From Azolla caroliniana (taxonomy: Eukaryota > Polypodiophyta), in the NCBI GenBank assembly GCA_043228905.1, contig JBHGNT010000014.1, forward strand, positions 15,500,001 through 15,564,000: a stretch of 64,000 bases of DNA, in the 5' to 3' direction. Of this stretch, positions 30,586 to 41,913 are shown piece by piece. The notes below the pieces were generated by a model. The model saw nothing but the letters and a program-made list of their open reading frames with translations. It ran no database searches and had not been told where the DNA came from. Positions within the stretch are counted from its first letter, which is position 1, and every line of letters starts with the position of its first letter. The position numbers and the translations under genes were made by a program.

Positions 30586-31716
30586 TCAGACATCCTTCAG
30601 CAGCATTTTGCATCCGGTCGAGGTTGTCAACCACACGTCTCCTATGCCGGCAATCCGGCACGTACCTTCATTTCCCATCCGAACACAGCCATGCTCACCG
30701 GCTGTGTAGGATGAGAAGTATCTTCTCTCCGGGGTCAGGTGGAACGATGCTCCGGAATCGACCACCCAGGTCGTCTCATCGCCGGCAATGTTTAGTTCAC
30801 CTTCTTCGGTGATGAGCATGATTTCTTCCTCACTTGCCGCGAGTGCCGTCGTTCCTTTCCGGTCCTGCCCTCGCCGATCCGGACCTCTCCGGTCCGTGGC
30901 TCCCCGGTATGCACCGTTTCTCTCCGGTGACTTCTTCGAATCGGTGTCGTCGGCTCCGTTGTCCTTTCGGTAATGCCGACAATTCTTCCGGAAGTGCCCC
31001 GGCTTCCCACAGTGGAAGCATGTGGGTCTTCCTCTTGACTGCGACCGGGTCCCCGACTTCTCCCGTCTTTGCGGACTCCGGTTCCATTGTCTTCCCCGTT
31101 CCGATTCGGTAAGCAGCGCCTTCGAGTCGGAGGCCGGTTCTTTATCTCTCCGACGCGCTTCTTCGTTCAAAATACTTGTCTTTACCGTTTGTAGGGACAA
31201 GTTATCTTCCGTGCAGGAGGTGCTGAGAGTCACCACCAAGTTCTCCCAGCTTTCCGGCAATGTACACATCAGAATGATGGCTTGCATTGCATCCTCCAGC
31301 GGGAACTTGATCGCCGCAAGCTGGTTCACGAATCCCATGAACGTGCTTACGTGTTCCACCATACTCTCGCCGTCCCGGTACTTGAGGTTCACTATCTTCC
31401 TCATCAGGGAGGTCCGGTTCAACGCATTCTTCCTCTCGTAGAGGCCCGACAGCTTCCGCCACATCTCATATGCGTTGATATCGTTCGCCACATGTTGTAG
31501 AACGCTCACGTCGACGTATTGCCGAATGGTTGCAACGGCTTTCCGGTTCAGAAGCCTCCATTCCGACTCAAGTACCCCCTTCGGTATTTCCGACCTGTCA
31601 ATCGGTTCGTACAGGTCCCGAACAATCAGAAGATCCTCCATCTTGATCTTCCAGTCGGCGTAATTCTGCGCATTCAGCACCATCATCCCCGGCTGCCCGC
31701 TGCCGCCGCCTTCCAT
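30586..31716 (-). pseudogene. Copia gag and protease, ended by one nonsense codon
   Basis: Starts at ATG 31716, 16 bp inside the PBS. Gag text (LNAQNYADWKIKMEDLL, YGRKNALNRTSLMRKI-like, then the retrotransposon gag domain) is followed by a CCHC knuckle (CFHCGKPGHFRKNC) and the protease motif WVVDSGASFH. The frame ends at TGA 30588-30586, after LLKDV; downstream the same frame continues as HVPEVRLNLIS. CGA to TGA is the simplest explanation, so one substitution separates it from an open polyprotein. ATGs further upstream lie in the LTR. Confidence 0.88.
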
Positions 31717-31731
31717 TTTCTGCAGCAGCCT

Positions 31732-31743
31732 GCTCTGATACCA
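31732..31743 (-). other. PBS of the nested copia element
   Basis: TGGTATCAGAGC on the minus strand, complementary to the 3' end of initiator tRNA-Met, three bases inside the 5' LTR. Confidence 0.9.
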
Positions 31744-31746
31744 AAT

Positions 31747-32374
31747 TGATGGAAAAATCGACACTTTCCAAACTCCACCTCTCGGCCACAACCAAGGAAA
31801 CACACGAATCGTTGTTGCAGAAAATGGGAAATGCAAAAGTAAATAAGTGGACACACGATTTAACGTGGAAAACCCTGTACGGGAAAAACCACGGGAGTAC
31901 AAGACTCCGAACCAAAACTATGCACAGAGAAATATACAATGGCGAGCTGCAAGGCGACGACCTTGAGCTCGCTGTCCTCGCCACAGGCGGCGGAATTACA
32001 CAGAGGCGTCGACCTCTTCCTCTCTCACGCTCTATCTCTCTCACGGCTGCTCTCTCTCTCTCTCACGGCTGCTCTCTCTCTTCACTCCTCTTGAGTGGAA
32101 AAACAGAAAAATGAGTAGCAACATTAAAACTGTTTGCCCTAAGTCATATTTATACACATATGACTTTAGGGCTATTTACAACTATAGCCTCAAGGGCCCT
32201 TGGCAAACATATTCACAGATATGTCCCCGCATCCGGATCTCTCTCCGGGTACATTCGTCATCCGGCTCCGAAGCCGGGGTCTTCATCATCCGGTTCCGAA
32301 ACCGCAACCGGGCTTGTCGTCATTCATCTCCAACATCCGACCATCCCATCCGGAAAGGGACCGTAAACCCAACA
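31747..32374 (-). repeat. 5' LTR of the nested copia element
   Basis: 628 bp; carries an extra 22-bp copy of CT-rich sequence ending TCACGGCTG relative to the 3' LTR, and two substitutions. Confidence 0.93.
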
Positions 32375-33952
32375 GAGATATATCATCCCCTCAGCCAGAC
32401 CAATCGGCATCTTTCCTGAGGACCAAATCTCTTGGAACCCGACTTCCAAGGACGGGATAACACATTCCCAATGAATCTCAAAGAAATCTCGTGAGAGACC
32501 ATCGGGACCGGGGCATGCACCCCTTCGCAATCCCCTAAGTGCCTCCGAGAGCTCTAAACGAGAGATGGGACTATCGAGCACAACTTCCATCTCTTGGGTT
32601 ACCTTGGGGTGAATGCAAGACATCACTCGATCAGCCAGCTCCGAGTTTTGCCGCACATGCATAGGTGCGAGGAGGTCACGATAGTATTGTGTTGCCATTT
32701 CCAGAACCTCAGTCTTGTCCTCCGTTATTGAGCCGTCTGGTTTTCGCAGCCCGTGTATACGTCCACCACCACCCTTGGGTGCCTTGTAGTGAAAGAAATG
32801 TCGGTTGACCTTGTCGTCTTTTCTAGCCCACCATGCTGCGTTTCTTCGAAACAGCATTCGGTTCTTCTCCAAAGTCCTTTCATGTACCTTCATCTTTGCT
32901 TCCTCTAGTTTAGCTCTAGACCATTTGCAACCAGGGTCTACCTGTAACAACCGTTGCGCTGCCGCAACGGCCTTCCTTAATTTTGTTTCAATGGCTCTAA
33001 CCTGTTGGAGGGCGCGCTTGGTCTCTTGTTGTAAAAAGGAGGAGGAGAGGGCCAATTTTTTCTGCAGATCTTCGCTGGCTGATTTACTGCCCATGGTGTC
33101 TTGCCATATACTCTGTAAACCGGCCTTCACCTCTTCACTCTTCATGATCTTTATGGGGATCTTTACATTGAGACTGCCCTTGCTATCGATGGGTGGGTTA
33201 AGGTCTAGTCTCACCGGCTGATGATCTGAAAAGGTAAGGCCTGCCAAGATAGCAAAGGAGCCCCCGAGCTCTTCGAGGGATGAGCTGATGTATATGCGGT
33301 CTAGCCGTGCAAGACTACCGCCCCTAGCATTCCCGGCGGCTCTAGAAAAGTGCAGCGAATGAGAGCTTCGCCTAAGGGAAGAGCCCCATGTATCCTTCAC
33401 CCCGATTTTGCCAATTAGGAAAGCCCATGAATCCAGCTCCGCACCATAAATAGGCCTCTCGGTCCCTCCTTTCCTATCTCCCATGTGTTCAGTCATGTTG
33501 AAATCACCTGCCATTACCCAAGCCTCGACATTAGGTAATGTTGTCGCTAGCATCCTCCAAAAGATTGCTCTCTCGGGGGCTGAGTTAGGGGCATAAATGT
33601 TTAGCACCCCAATCTGTAGGCGATTCCATTTCAGAAGCACGTATAAGGCCCGACCCTCCACCAGCGTGCCAGATGATGTTACTTCGTATCGGGCCTTATC
33701 GCTGATCGAGATGCAGACCCCTCCTCTTCGGTGGAGGTCACCCTGCGCAGCCGACCACCATGTGGTCCACCCACCCGACAAGGGGTTTACTAAGCTTTGA
33801 GTTCGCTCTTGCGAGAGGTGGTGTTCCTGCAAAAGCAATATGTCAATATGGCCCCCTATATTAAGGGGATTCAACTCCTCCTGAAGTCTTCTACACTCTT
33901 GGTGTTGTCGGCCTCCACCAAGGTCCTGTACATTCCACGTTAGGATCCTCAT
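32375..33952 (-). CDS. LINE ORF2, N-terminal part: APE endonuclease and start of RT
   Basis: Begins MRILTWNVQDLGG, the N-terminus of APE-type endonucleases. Catalytic residues expected in the family are visible: N7, E43 (LLLQEHH), Y120 (NIYAPN), D150 and N152 (AGDFNM), D218, and S242-D243-H244 (FSDH). The RT begins around RLELSEALRGLRRGACPGPDGLSRDFF. The frame is cut at 32375 by the copia element and continues at 9862. The endonuclease nicks target DNA to start reverse transcription in known LINEs. Its ATG overlaps the ORF1 stop (ATGA). Confidence 0.9.
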
Positions 33953-35415
33953 CCGAAAACGGTGACGTTGGCGCCCATGTTCGGGCCGATCCCCATGTCA
34001 TGGGGCAAACTAACACCTGTTTCGGGGGGTATGGTCTCCACTGCAGGCTGCAAATCCCCTACAAGATTCTCAGCCGGTCGTTCCCGACCCGCTTCAAATA
34101 GATCCCGCGATACATTTGTGCTCCGAAGCGGTGGCACAACTTGCACCCCTCTATCTAACAGAGTCGTCGCCAAACCAGGTGTTGGTCTTCCTATCTTACC
34201 CTTTTCTTTGTCCTTGAGCTTGCCCGTCCGGATCCACGATTTCACTAATCTGAGGCCACTACCACATTCACGTTCCAACGGGAGGGGGGGCTGTGCCAAC
34301 TTCTCTTCCGGGGTGGACGGTACAAGTTGGGGTTGCATCTCCATCGGGGTGGAGAACACGAGTTCGGGCTCCCGCGGGGGAAGGCATGAGGAGTCGCACG
34401 GGGACAACATTGCTGCCAGCGCTGCTGGGTCGCCATCCCCTAACCCTTGAAGAAGTGTAAATCTGTTGGAAGCTCTCACCTGTAGGTCGGGTGCCTTGGC
34501 ACTCCCGGAGAGGATCTTTACTCGTTTCAAGGGTTGCTCGTCCACGCTTGCTGGTGACAAGGTGGCAGGACTTCTTTCAAGGGGGAGGTCATGAAAAAGG
34601 GCGGGAGAGGAGGCACCTAGGCCTCCAAGTTTCCCCTTCTTCTTAACGGGTAGCCAAGGAGCTTCTTCACCCTTGGTTGTCCCGACTTTGCCCGAGGGTC
34701 GTGGTCCCGAGCTTCCCTTTCCAATCTTACGAGGACACTCCTTAGCTAGGTGTCCTGTCTGTTTGCAAATGAAACACTGCCCCGGGAGTCCCTCAAAAAC
34801 CACTTTTACCACTGTGAGGCCTAACTCCTCAGAGTAGAGTCTAATCCTTGATGGAAGTCCATGGAGGGAAGGCACCAAGATACGCAACCTGGGCACCTCC
34901 GCGACTGTGTCTGCCATTGACGCTTTTTGAGGGCATATCATCCCTACTTGTTCGCCAAAAAGAGGGAGCAGATGGTACAAATGTGGAGGGAGGCCAGGAA
35001 ATGTTGCGGTGATCACCCTAGGGTTGTTGAGTTTCCGTAACTCTTCGATCGGGTTGAACCCTGGTGACCATGGTTGGAGCAACACCTTGCCGTACTTCAG
35101 TTCGAGTACCTTGAGCTCGACCAATGGCTGCGCCAGCGAGTCATTACCTAATTCAATGTGGAAGAAGTTTTTCCCTAAACCCATGACACTCTTGATTACC
35201 GGCATGTTCTCCAACATAGCCACCTGAAACATGTCCCGAACCATGCCCCGACTTGGTCTACCTGCCAAAAACCTACATACGAAGGAGGTACGCCGTAGGC
35301 GTTCGATTTCTTCCGCTAAGACACGGTTAGCCTCGGGGGACAGGGTAATGGCGAGATCTGATCCACCTTCTTCATCGAGCAAATTGGGCGCTGGTGGAAG
35401 CTCGATTCCTCCCAT
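33949..35415 (-). CDS. LINE ORF1, DUF4283-like nucleic-acid binding protein with CCHC knuckle
   Basis: 488 residues. Residues about 30-205 match the general form of the DUF4283 domain of plant LINE ORF1 (RRTSFVCRFLAGRPSRGMVRDMF, GKNFFHIELGN, WSPGFNP, FGLPPHLY-like). A CX2CX4HX4C knuckle lies at C214, C217, H222, C227 (CFICKQTGHLAKEC). The rest is Pro/Ser/Lys-rich. It would bind the LINE RNA to form the RNP. The stop TGA shares bases with the ORF2 start in ATGA, suggesting coupled re-initiation. The frame is intact. Confidence 0.88.
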   Translation of the reverse strand: MGGIELPPAPNLLDEEGGSDLAITLSPEANRVLAEEIERLRRTSFVCRFLAGRPSRGMVRDMFQVAMLENMPVIKSVMGLGKNFFHIELGNDSLAQPLVELKVLELKYGKVLLQPWSPGFNPIEELRKLNNPRVITATFPGLPPHLYHLLPLFGEQVGMICPQKASMADTVAEVPRLRILVPSLHGLPSRIRLYSEELGLTVVKVVFEGLPGQCFICKQTGHLAKECPRKIGKGSSGPRPSGKVGTTKGEEAPWLPVKKKGKLGGLGASSPALFHDLPLERSPATLSPASVDEQPLKRVKILSGSAKAPDLQVRASNRFTLLQGLGDGDPAALAAMLSPCDSSCLPPREPELVFSTPMEMQPQLVPSTPEEKLAQPPLPLERECGSGLRLVKSWIRTGKLKDKEKGKIGRPTPGLATTLLDRGVQVVPPLRSTNVSRDLFEAGRERPAENLVGDLQPAVETIPPETGVSLPHDMGIGPNMGANVTVFG

Positions 35416-35549
35416 CGTAGCGAGTTATGTGTCTTGCGAGCCTAGGTTGTATGTGTTGTTCTTCCCTTCCCCCTTTGTTTTGTGTTTTTTTAATGTGTTA
35501 CTTTGCGTTTTCTGGTTGGGGGAGGGAGGGAGGATTGTGTGTGAGAGTA

Positions 35550-35868
35550 CCTGGACAGCAATTGGCGTTGTGCTCCGCCTCTTACTCTGTTGGACAGCGT
35601 GCGTGTTCCTCAGTGTGCACCTACTCCTGCTCCTGCACGCCTTTTTCTGCTGCTCCCACTCCGCGCTCTGCTGCGTTTGCTCCCGCCAACGCTCTGCTGC
35701 TTATTACCTGCAGTTCTCCAGTGTGACGGCCTGGACAGCAGTTGGTGCCTCTTGCTCTGTTGGGCAGCGCGCGCGTTCCTCAGCGTGCACCTGCTCCTGC
35801 TCCTGCACGCCATGTCTGCGCGCCTTGTTCCGCTGCGTTTGCTCCCGCCATCGCTACCTCACTATTAT
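35550..35868 (-). repeat. Tandem pair of about 180-bp GC-rich monomers in the LINE 5' UTR
   Basis: Two diverged copies begin with CCTGGACAGCA at 35550 and 35730. They contain CTGCTCCTGCTCCTGCACGC-like runs and are far richer in GC than their surroundings. Tandem 5'-UTR monomers carry promoter activity in some mammalian L1 families; the same role here is inference. Confidence 0.6.
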
Positions 35869-36166
35869 CTCTAACAATGATATATAAATATATTATTATA
35901 TTATATATACATTTCATAGTACATACATTATACATATATGATATATTTATATGATAATATGTCACACATATATACTATGTATGACATGGAAAATAGAATT
36001 TTAGTATGTCATTTGACATGTATAACTTTTAGGGGCTTTTCACATGAAAATGGAAATTGAAACTTTGTATGTCACTTGACGGGCATTTTTACAAAGTGTA
36101 TGTTTTTGACGGGCAAAATGGCCTTTGACGGGCATGACACCCGTCAAATTTTGCCTTGATTCCATT

Positions 36167-37410
36167 TTGCAACCTCTTCAATATTTGTTTTGAAGAAAAT
36201 GGGAACCACATGAATTACATGGAACCATTTGGCCACCCCTAAGCTCTCGGTTAAACTTATCTATGAAAGATGATGCATAGATTTTCTTTATTGTAAGGCA
36301 TGGGAGGATGGTGATTTACGAAATCTTTGTGGAATTACTTAATGAAATACTTCCACTTAAATATCCTTGTTTTTCATGTGTTTCATGACATTACACATGT
36401 ATTCCTTATTCGTATAGTAACTATCATATGGTATTGAGCATTGTAATTCTTTGCAAATACAGTTGCTAATGTCTTCTCAATTATTATGTTGCCTTGAAAA
36501 ACAGTATTGCATTTTGAGTTTTATCATTTGTTTCATTTGGAGGTCAAAGAGGTGGGAGATGTAGTTGAGGTTCAACGTTAAAGAATTTTGGAGTTTGTTG
36601 AAGTACAAAGTTTATTTTGCATGCTCAATTATAAGTATATTTGGCAACAACTAAAGAATTTCATAGATGCAAGGTCCCTTGCATGTATAAACAAGAGAGC
36701 AATTGTGAGTTTGATTGGCGTCAATGGGGTCAGTCACCGTTTTTACAAGTGACTACTAATCTCTTGTAACTTTGCTACGTTGAATCTCTTTGATGACTAT
36801 CATTTAAGGTTGAGCAAGAATTGAAGATATGTCACATTGATAATGGATGGTGGGAAATCTTGAGAAGTAGTTGGCATTCTAAAGTTGTAGTTCTAGAGAA
36901 GGTCTTCATTTGGAGATATGTATTGATTAAAGGTTGTCTTTGGGATTAACTATAAAGAGAAGTGGACTACCAACTTGCAATTAATGCTTTTACATTGTTC
37001 AAGTGGAAGATAGTACTTGAGATATGGGAGAACTTTCTAACACTAGTCCACGACCAGTATGACAACGTGCAGGGTTCACCAGAGACTGTGAACAAGAAAA
37101 GAAGAAGTTTCTTCACTTATGGAAAAAGTTACCCTTGTTTACAGTGTCAACTCAAGGGTCTCAATGGAACTATCAACTTCTATGGACCTGTTCTTGAATA
37201 CCAGTGAATCATGGCAGTGCAACAACAAATTCCAACACCTTTTACAAAGTCCTATCTTTGGTCTTACGATTACTGTACATCATTGTACATGAAAAATTGT
37301 AAGCTTTTGGGCAGACAAGCTCAAGTTGTAGCATTCAAATGTTTTTTCTTAATACTACTAAAGAAAATCCTTGAGGGAAAAAAAGGAATAAAAAAAAGTG
37401 GAAGATAGTA
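36167..37410 (+). pseudogene. LINE relic, right part: RT thumb and zinc-knuckle region
   Basis: Continues the relic of 4790-5497 across the hAT-like insertion: ILQPLQYLF, LSMKDDA, later VVVLEKVFIW and NALTLFKWKIVLEIWENFLTLV, all typical of the post-RT region of plant LINEs, with many stops and frameshifts. The end near 37410 (A-rich, GGAAAAAAAGGAATAAAAAAAAG) may be its poly-A tail. Confidence 0.6.
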
Positions 37411-37650
37411 CTCATCATTTCATACAATATGTGATTGCTCATAGATATGGGGTTACATTTCTAAGATTTGACAATTTTATTATGTTCTTATTTGACATCA
37501 AGATAGTGGGCGTTTACCCAATTCACACTAATTGACCTAAAATGAGAGGTGGATATCATTTTCCTATTTTTGAGCATGTCGAAATCCACTCGGTTGTGAT
37601 ATCACTATAGTGCTTTTCACACACAATTTTTAATATAATTGTGTCTTTTC

Positions 37651-37689
<39 letters not shown>

Positions 37690-39009
37690 GATAACATATT
37701 CCTACCTAGTTCCTAAAGAATAATAGAGTTATCGTAGCATAACATGATTTGAGCAATACATTATAGTGCGGAAAACTTTATGTTCAAGCTCAACAAGTTT
37801 AACAACAATAAATTTGGGCTAAATAAAACACAGATATTGCATGACATTGGAATCAAATTATAGCTAGCTAGACATCCACTTACCTTTTCTGAGCAAGATG
37901 TGCTAGAGTTTGTATATTCTTAGATCAAGTGAGGTTTTGCACATTTTTAGATGTACAATAGTCTAAATTTGGCTTTATATTGTTCATTAGAGAGGGATGG
38001 GGGGAATAAGAGGATGAATTATATGTTGCATATCATCATCTACAAACCAAGCATAGAAACTTCATTGTACAATCCTTATTAATAGGCAAGCGTAGCCCCA
38101 CATATTGGCTCACGTGATTCTAAATCTCCACCTTGCCTATACCTTGCAACCTTCCTAACTCAAGATATCAATGCATAACACGTGTTGTCCTAGAACAAGC
38201 CCTTCATTATTCATCATTCAAGTCACACATTCATTCCTTCATTATGTTAACCACCTAGCCCTACAAGCATTGAAAAATTACGATGTTATGCACCATGTTA
38301 TAAATAGCACCACCATATTCCTTGCGCATCATTGGTTTACTATGTCTAAATATGCTTTATGCATTGCACAAAACTAGTTATCTAATGTCTTTGTGGCATC
38401 TTCAACCATGATCCAAGTAGTGCACTGAGAAGTTATTCAACTAGTAGATGTATCGCTTTGCAAGACCGGCATTAAGAATGGCGACATTTAAAATGTGCTT
38501 TTTGAAATGCAAATATATTGCACAAGAATTCATACATGCAATACATATCCAGAGTATAATCTAAAAAGGATACCTAAACATAATCTAAAATGGTTTATAA
38601 TCTAAGAATAAACACTACACAGCTTAAGGATTGTGCCACCTTATACTTTAGTAAAAACATACACAACTTACAGATTGTGCCACCTTATACCTTAGTAAAA
38701 ATATATGAGGGTGTTTAAGACCAATGCATATGATTCATGAAGTCATATAGTTGTGAGAAATCCCTTGTGAAAAAAGAACAAGTAAAATGAAGTAAAAAAG
38801 AACAAACACAACTATTTATGATAGGATTTGAATATTTGCATTGTTGATAGGGCTTTAAACTTCTCTAAATTAAGCCTTTAACATACTAAAAAGCTACATC
38901 AATTAAGTATCAGAGTCCTAACCAATTCATGACCATGACCATGAGAAAATTTATGTTCATACATGACCATTTTAAACAACCCTTGGTGATGATATTTCCT
39001 CCACTTGTC
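37411..39009. other. Non-coding, with a (CA)n run and a short duplication
   Basis: A (CA)n microsatellite lies at 37652-37688, and a 44-bp direct duplication (start words ACACAGCTTA and ACACAACTTA) at 38617-38704. I see no gene or TE end otherwise. Confidence 0.5.
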
Positions 39010-39454
39010 ATATTATGCATTTCTTAAAATGCTCAAGTGAAGGGTAAAGGAAGCACATGCATGGATAAGTGATATGTTTAATCATGCATTGCAACATGGC
39101 ATGTCATATGATTGGACTACAAATTGGATCAAACCTTTATATAAAGGTGGAGATGGAAATAATGTAGTTAACTATCGAACCATCATGGTTGGCTCGCTAT
39201 ATGCGGATGTAGTACCTTTTACAAATACTTCAAGAGATGTACAAAAGCTTATGAAGGCATTGCAAAAATTGTGCATGAATACTAAATTAAGCTTCAACAA
39301 CTCTAAAACAAAGATTATGCTTGTGATGAGCCAAAAAAAGAAAGATAAACCATGCATTATGTACAATAATGAGCCGCTTGAATGTATGGAAAGCTTCAAA
39401 TATCTTGGTCTTGAAGTTCTTTTTAAATCATAGATGGAATGAATGTGCTACACA
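39010..39454 (+). pseudogene. LINE RT relic, left part, internally deleted
   Basis: MFNHALQHGMSYDWTTNWIKPLYKGGD and NYRTIMVGS are RT finger text, but GSLYADVVPFTNTSRDVQKLM follows directly. The stretch with motifs A and B is therefore missing and the ADD motif is altered. Reading goes on to ESFKYLGLEV and then the site of a gypsy element at 39460; it resumes at 43541. Confidence 0.72.
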
Positions 39455-39719
39455 CCGCTATCGCGAAGTTTCACACGTGTGTTACTTGGGCGGGACCATG
39501 GGGGTCTTGGACTAGGGAGTACTAAAGGGATAGAGAAGACCCGAGGTTTGCTTTACGACAATACTACTTCCCAACCCCTTCTCGAGCAAGGGCTCGTTGC
39601 CCCTTTTTGTGAGGCTGGTGACTTTCGTTGATCACGACTCGTCGATTTTTCGAGATCACCGCACAAGCCAAGTGATCAAATGGGTACAAACAAAGATGAG
39701 CACGCAAGATGAATGCACA

Positions 39720-41290
39720 AGGGGACGATAACACAAACATGAATGCCCATAAGTCTTTATGAGGAGGAGAGGTGCATGGGCACGCTCGAACGCTCCCTTC
39801 TCACAAGATGTTGAACGTACAAGGAAGACACAAAACACACGCACAAATGCTCGTACGCCTTTATGAGGAGGAGAGGTGCATGGGCAAGCCTGAATGCTCC
39901 CTCATCACAAGATGATCGAACATACAAGGAAGACACAAACACACGCACAAATGCTCGTACATCTTTATGAGGAGGAGAGGAGCATGGGCACACCCGAATG
40001 CTCCCTTCTCACAAGATGTTGAATGTACAAGGAAGACACAAACACATGCACAAATGCTTGTACGTCTTTATGAGGAGGAGAGGTGCATGGGCACGCCCGA
40101 AATACTCCCTTGTCACAAGACGACCGAACGTACAAGGAAGACATAAACACACACACACAATGCTCATATGCCTTTATGAGGAGGAGAGGTGCATGGGCAA
40201 GCCCGAACGCTCCCTCGTCACAAGACGACCGAACGTACAAGGAAGACACAAACACACGCACAAAATGCTCGTACGCCTTTATGAGGAGGAGAGGTGCATG
40301 GGCACGCTCGAACGCTCCCTTCTCACAAGATGTCGAACATACAAGGAAGACACAAAACACACGCACAAATGCTCGTACGCCTTTATGAGGAGGAGAGGTG
40401 GATGGGCAAGCCTGAATGCTCCCTCGTCACAAGACGATCGAACATACAAGGAAGACACAAACACACGCACAAATGCTCGTACATCTTTATGAGGAGGAGA
40501 GGTGCATGGGCACACCCGAACGCTCCCTTCTCACAAGATGTTGAATGTACAAGGAAGACACAAACACACACACAAATGCTTGTACGTCTTTATGAGGAGG
40601 AGAGGTGCATGGGCACGCCCGAAATACTCCCTTGTCACAAGACGACCGAACGTACAAGGAAGACATAAACACACACACACAATGCTCGTATGCCTTTATG
40701 AGGAGGAGAGGTGCATGGGCAAGCCCGAACGCTCCCTCGTCACAAGATGACCGAACGTACAAGGAAGACACAAACACACGCACAAATGCTCGTACGCCTT
40801 TATGAGGAGAGGTGCATGGGCACGCCCGAAATGCTCCCTCGTCACAAGAAGACCGAACGTACAAGGAAGACACAAACACACGCACAAAATGCTCGTACGC
40901 CTTTATGAGGAGGAGAGGTGCATGGGCACACCTGAAACGCTCCCTCGTCACAAGATGTCGAACGTACAAGGAAGACACAAAACACACGCACAAATGCTCG
41001 TACGCCTTTATGAGGAGGAGAGGTGCATGGGCAAGCCTGAATGCTCCCTCGTCACAAGACGATCGAACATACAAGGAAGACACAAACACACGCACAAAAT
41101 GCTCGTACGCCTTTATGAGGAGGAGAGGTGCATGGGCACGCCCAAAACGCTCCCTCGTCACAAGACAACCGAACGTACAAGGAAGACACAAACACACGCA
41201 CAAATGCTCGTACGCCTTTATGAGGAGGAGAGGTGCATGGGCACACCTGAAACGCTCCCTCGTCACAAGACGGCCGAACATACAAGTGGA
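39720..41290. repeat. Minisatellite, 15 units of about 104 bp with higher-order pattern
   Basis: The word GAGGAGGAGAGGTGCATGGG begins at 39761, 39865, 39969, 40072, 40178, 40283, 40387, 40491, 40594, 40700, 40804, 40907, 41012, 41117 and 41222 (the unit at 40804 lacks 3 bp). Units 1-5 and 6-10 repeat as 522-bp blocks: the ATAAACACACACAC variant recurs before units 5 and 10, and the GAAATACTCCC variant is in units 4 and 9. No stop occurs in several frames, which produces long open frames on both strands; since 104 is not a multiple of three I do not treat these as genes. Confidence 0.9.
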
Positions 41291-41853
41291 CGAGAACAAA
41301 GAAAGAAAGAAAGAAAGAAAGAAAGAAAAACACGAATGATATTGGCCAAAGAAATAAATACGTGTTCGATTCTAACGCAAGAGGACCCTTTATAAAATAG
41401 GGTTTGATTACAATGTGGCAACTTCTAGTTAACCACAGATCAACAAAACATAAATACTAAATGCCCTTAGAGATGAGCAAATCCGAACACGATGAAGACG
41501 AACACACAAGCACCACAAAAATGCCAACCCCAACGAACCATGACCACCCGAACGGCGAGCACATGGGCTCGCAACGATGAACGGGGCTTGCAACGTCGAA
41601 CCAACGAAGCTCGGGCTCACGAGCACTTCGAGTGCCAACTCGAAGAAGACGAGCACGTGGCGATGAGGGGATGAAGAGAAGTGGTGAAGAAGAAGATGAA
41701 GAGCTCCGAAGGAAAAATGGCGATGTCTCTTCCTCCCAAAACGTCCTCCAAAATGAGACCCCCTCGACCTCCTTTTATGGGAAAAAAAGAAAGGGGGTCG
41801 CCAATTTTGTTTTCAATGAAAAAGGAAAATTCCTTAAATCACATTGCATTGTA

Positions 41854-41913
41854 AGATTGGATTTGAACCAATTACCTCTAGCTAGAAGTCAATGTGACTA
41901 TCCTCTAGCCAAT
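41854..41913 (-). other. tRNA-like module in the long LTR
   Basis: Minus strand TGGCTAGAGGATAG (A-box-like) and GGTTCAAATCC (B box) 53 nt apart. The T-arm is a perfect 5-bp stem ATTGG/CCAAT around the 7-nt loop TTCAAAT. The stem sequence is wholly different from that in LTR1 (GAGGG/CCCTC), yet still pairs. Confidence 0.6.

Larger units (their letters stand above)
9868..32374 (-). mobile_element. Ty1/copia retrotransposon inserted in LINE ORF2, itself interrupted
   Basis: Bounded by TSD GAGAT at 9863-9867 and 32375-32379. Both LTRs start TGTTGGG and end ...CCATCA in element sense. The PBS matches initiator tRNA-Met. The gene order protease, integrase, RT, RNase H is that of copia. The two LTRs differ at only two positions plus a 22-bp duplication, so insertion is recent. 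Without the gypsy array at 11290-28801 the element would be about 5 kb. About 0.4 kb of RT, including the YVDD region, is missing at the array junction. Confidence 0.92.
6933..35881 (-). mobile_element. Near full-length two-ORF LINE, split by a copia element
   Basis: The LINE runs from a 5' UTR (about 35868-35416) through ORF1 (35415-33949) and ORF2 (33952-32375, resumed 9862-7127) to a 3' UTR ending near 6950. When 9868-32374 plus one copy of the 5-bp TSD is removed, ORF2 is 4314 nt, an exact multiple of three, and the RT reads through the junction. The only lesion I see is one in-frame TGA at 8246-8248 (codon 1065). The possible TSD is ATATAAATATAT (6921-6932, 35882-35893). It is a relatively young copy, inserted in the hAT-like element. 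Confidence 0.88.
5506..36158. mobile_element. Non-autonomous hAT-like DNA transposon, expanded by nested insertions
   Basis: The left end CAGGGCCTAAATTTGACGGG and the inverted right end CAAGGCAAAATTTGACGGG form terminal inverted repeats. An 8-bp target duplication ATTCCATT lies at 5498-5505 and 36159-36166. Eight-bp TSDs and CA(G/A)GG termini are the hallmark of the hAT superfamily. The flanking LINE relic reads on across the excised site. Its own DNA is only 5506-5764, 6712-6932 and 35882-36158, about 0.75 kb in total, with sub-terminal TGACGGGC repeats and TATGTCAT.TGACAT hairpins but no transposase. All other sequence between its ends is later insertions. Confidence 0.85.

Noticed and set aside
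39720-41290. CRISPR-like array
   Set aside because: Units are contiguous tandem repeats of about 104 bp with no unique spacers, in a plant nuclear context.
40487-41299. A 270-codon minus frame and other long frames in the 39.7-41.3 kb repeat
   Set aside because: They are made by the 104-bp minisatellite, which lacks stops in several frames on both strands; the unit length is not a multiple of three, so no repeated protein motif is kept in frame.
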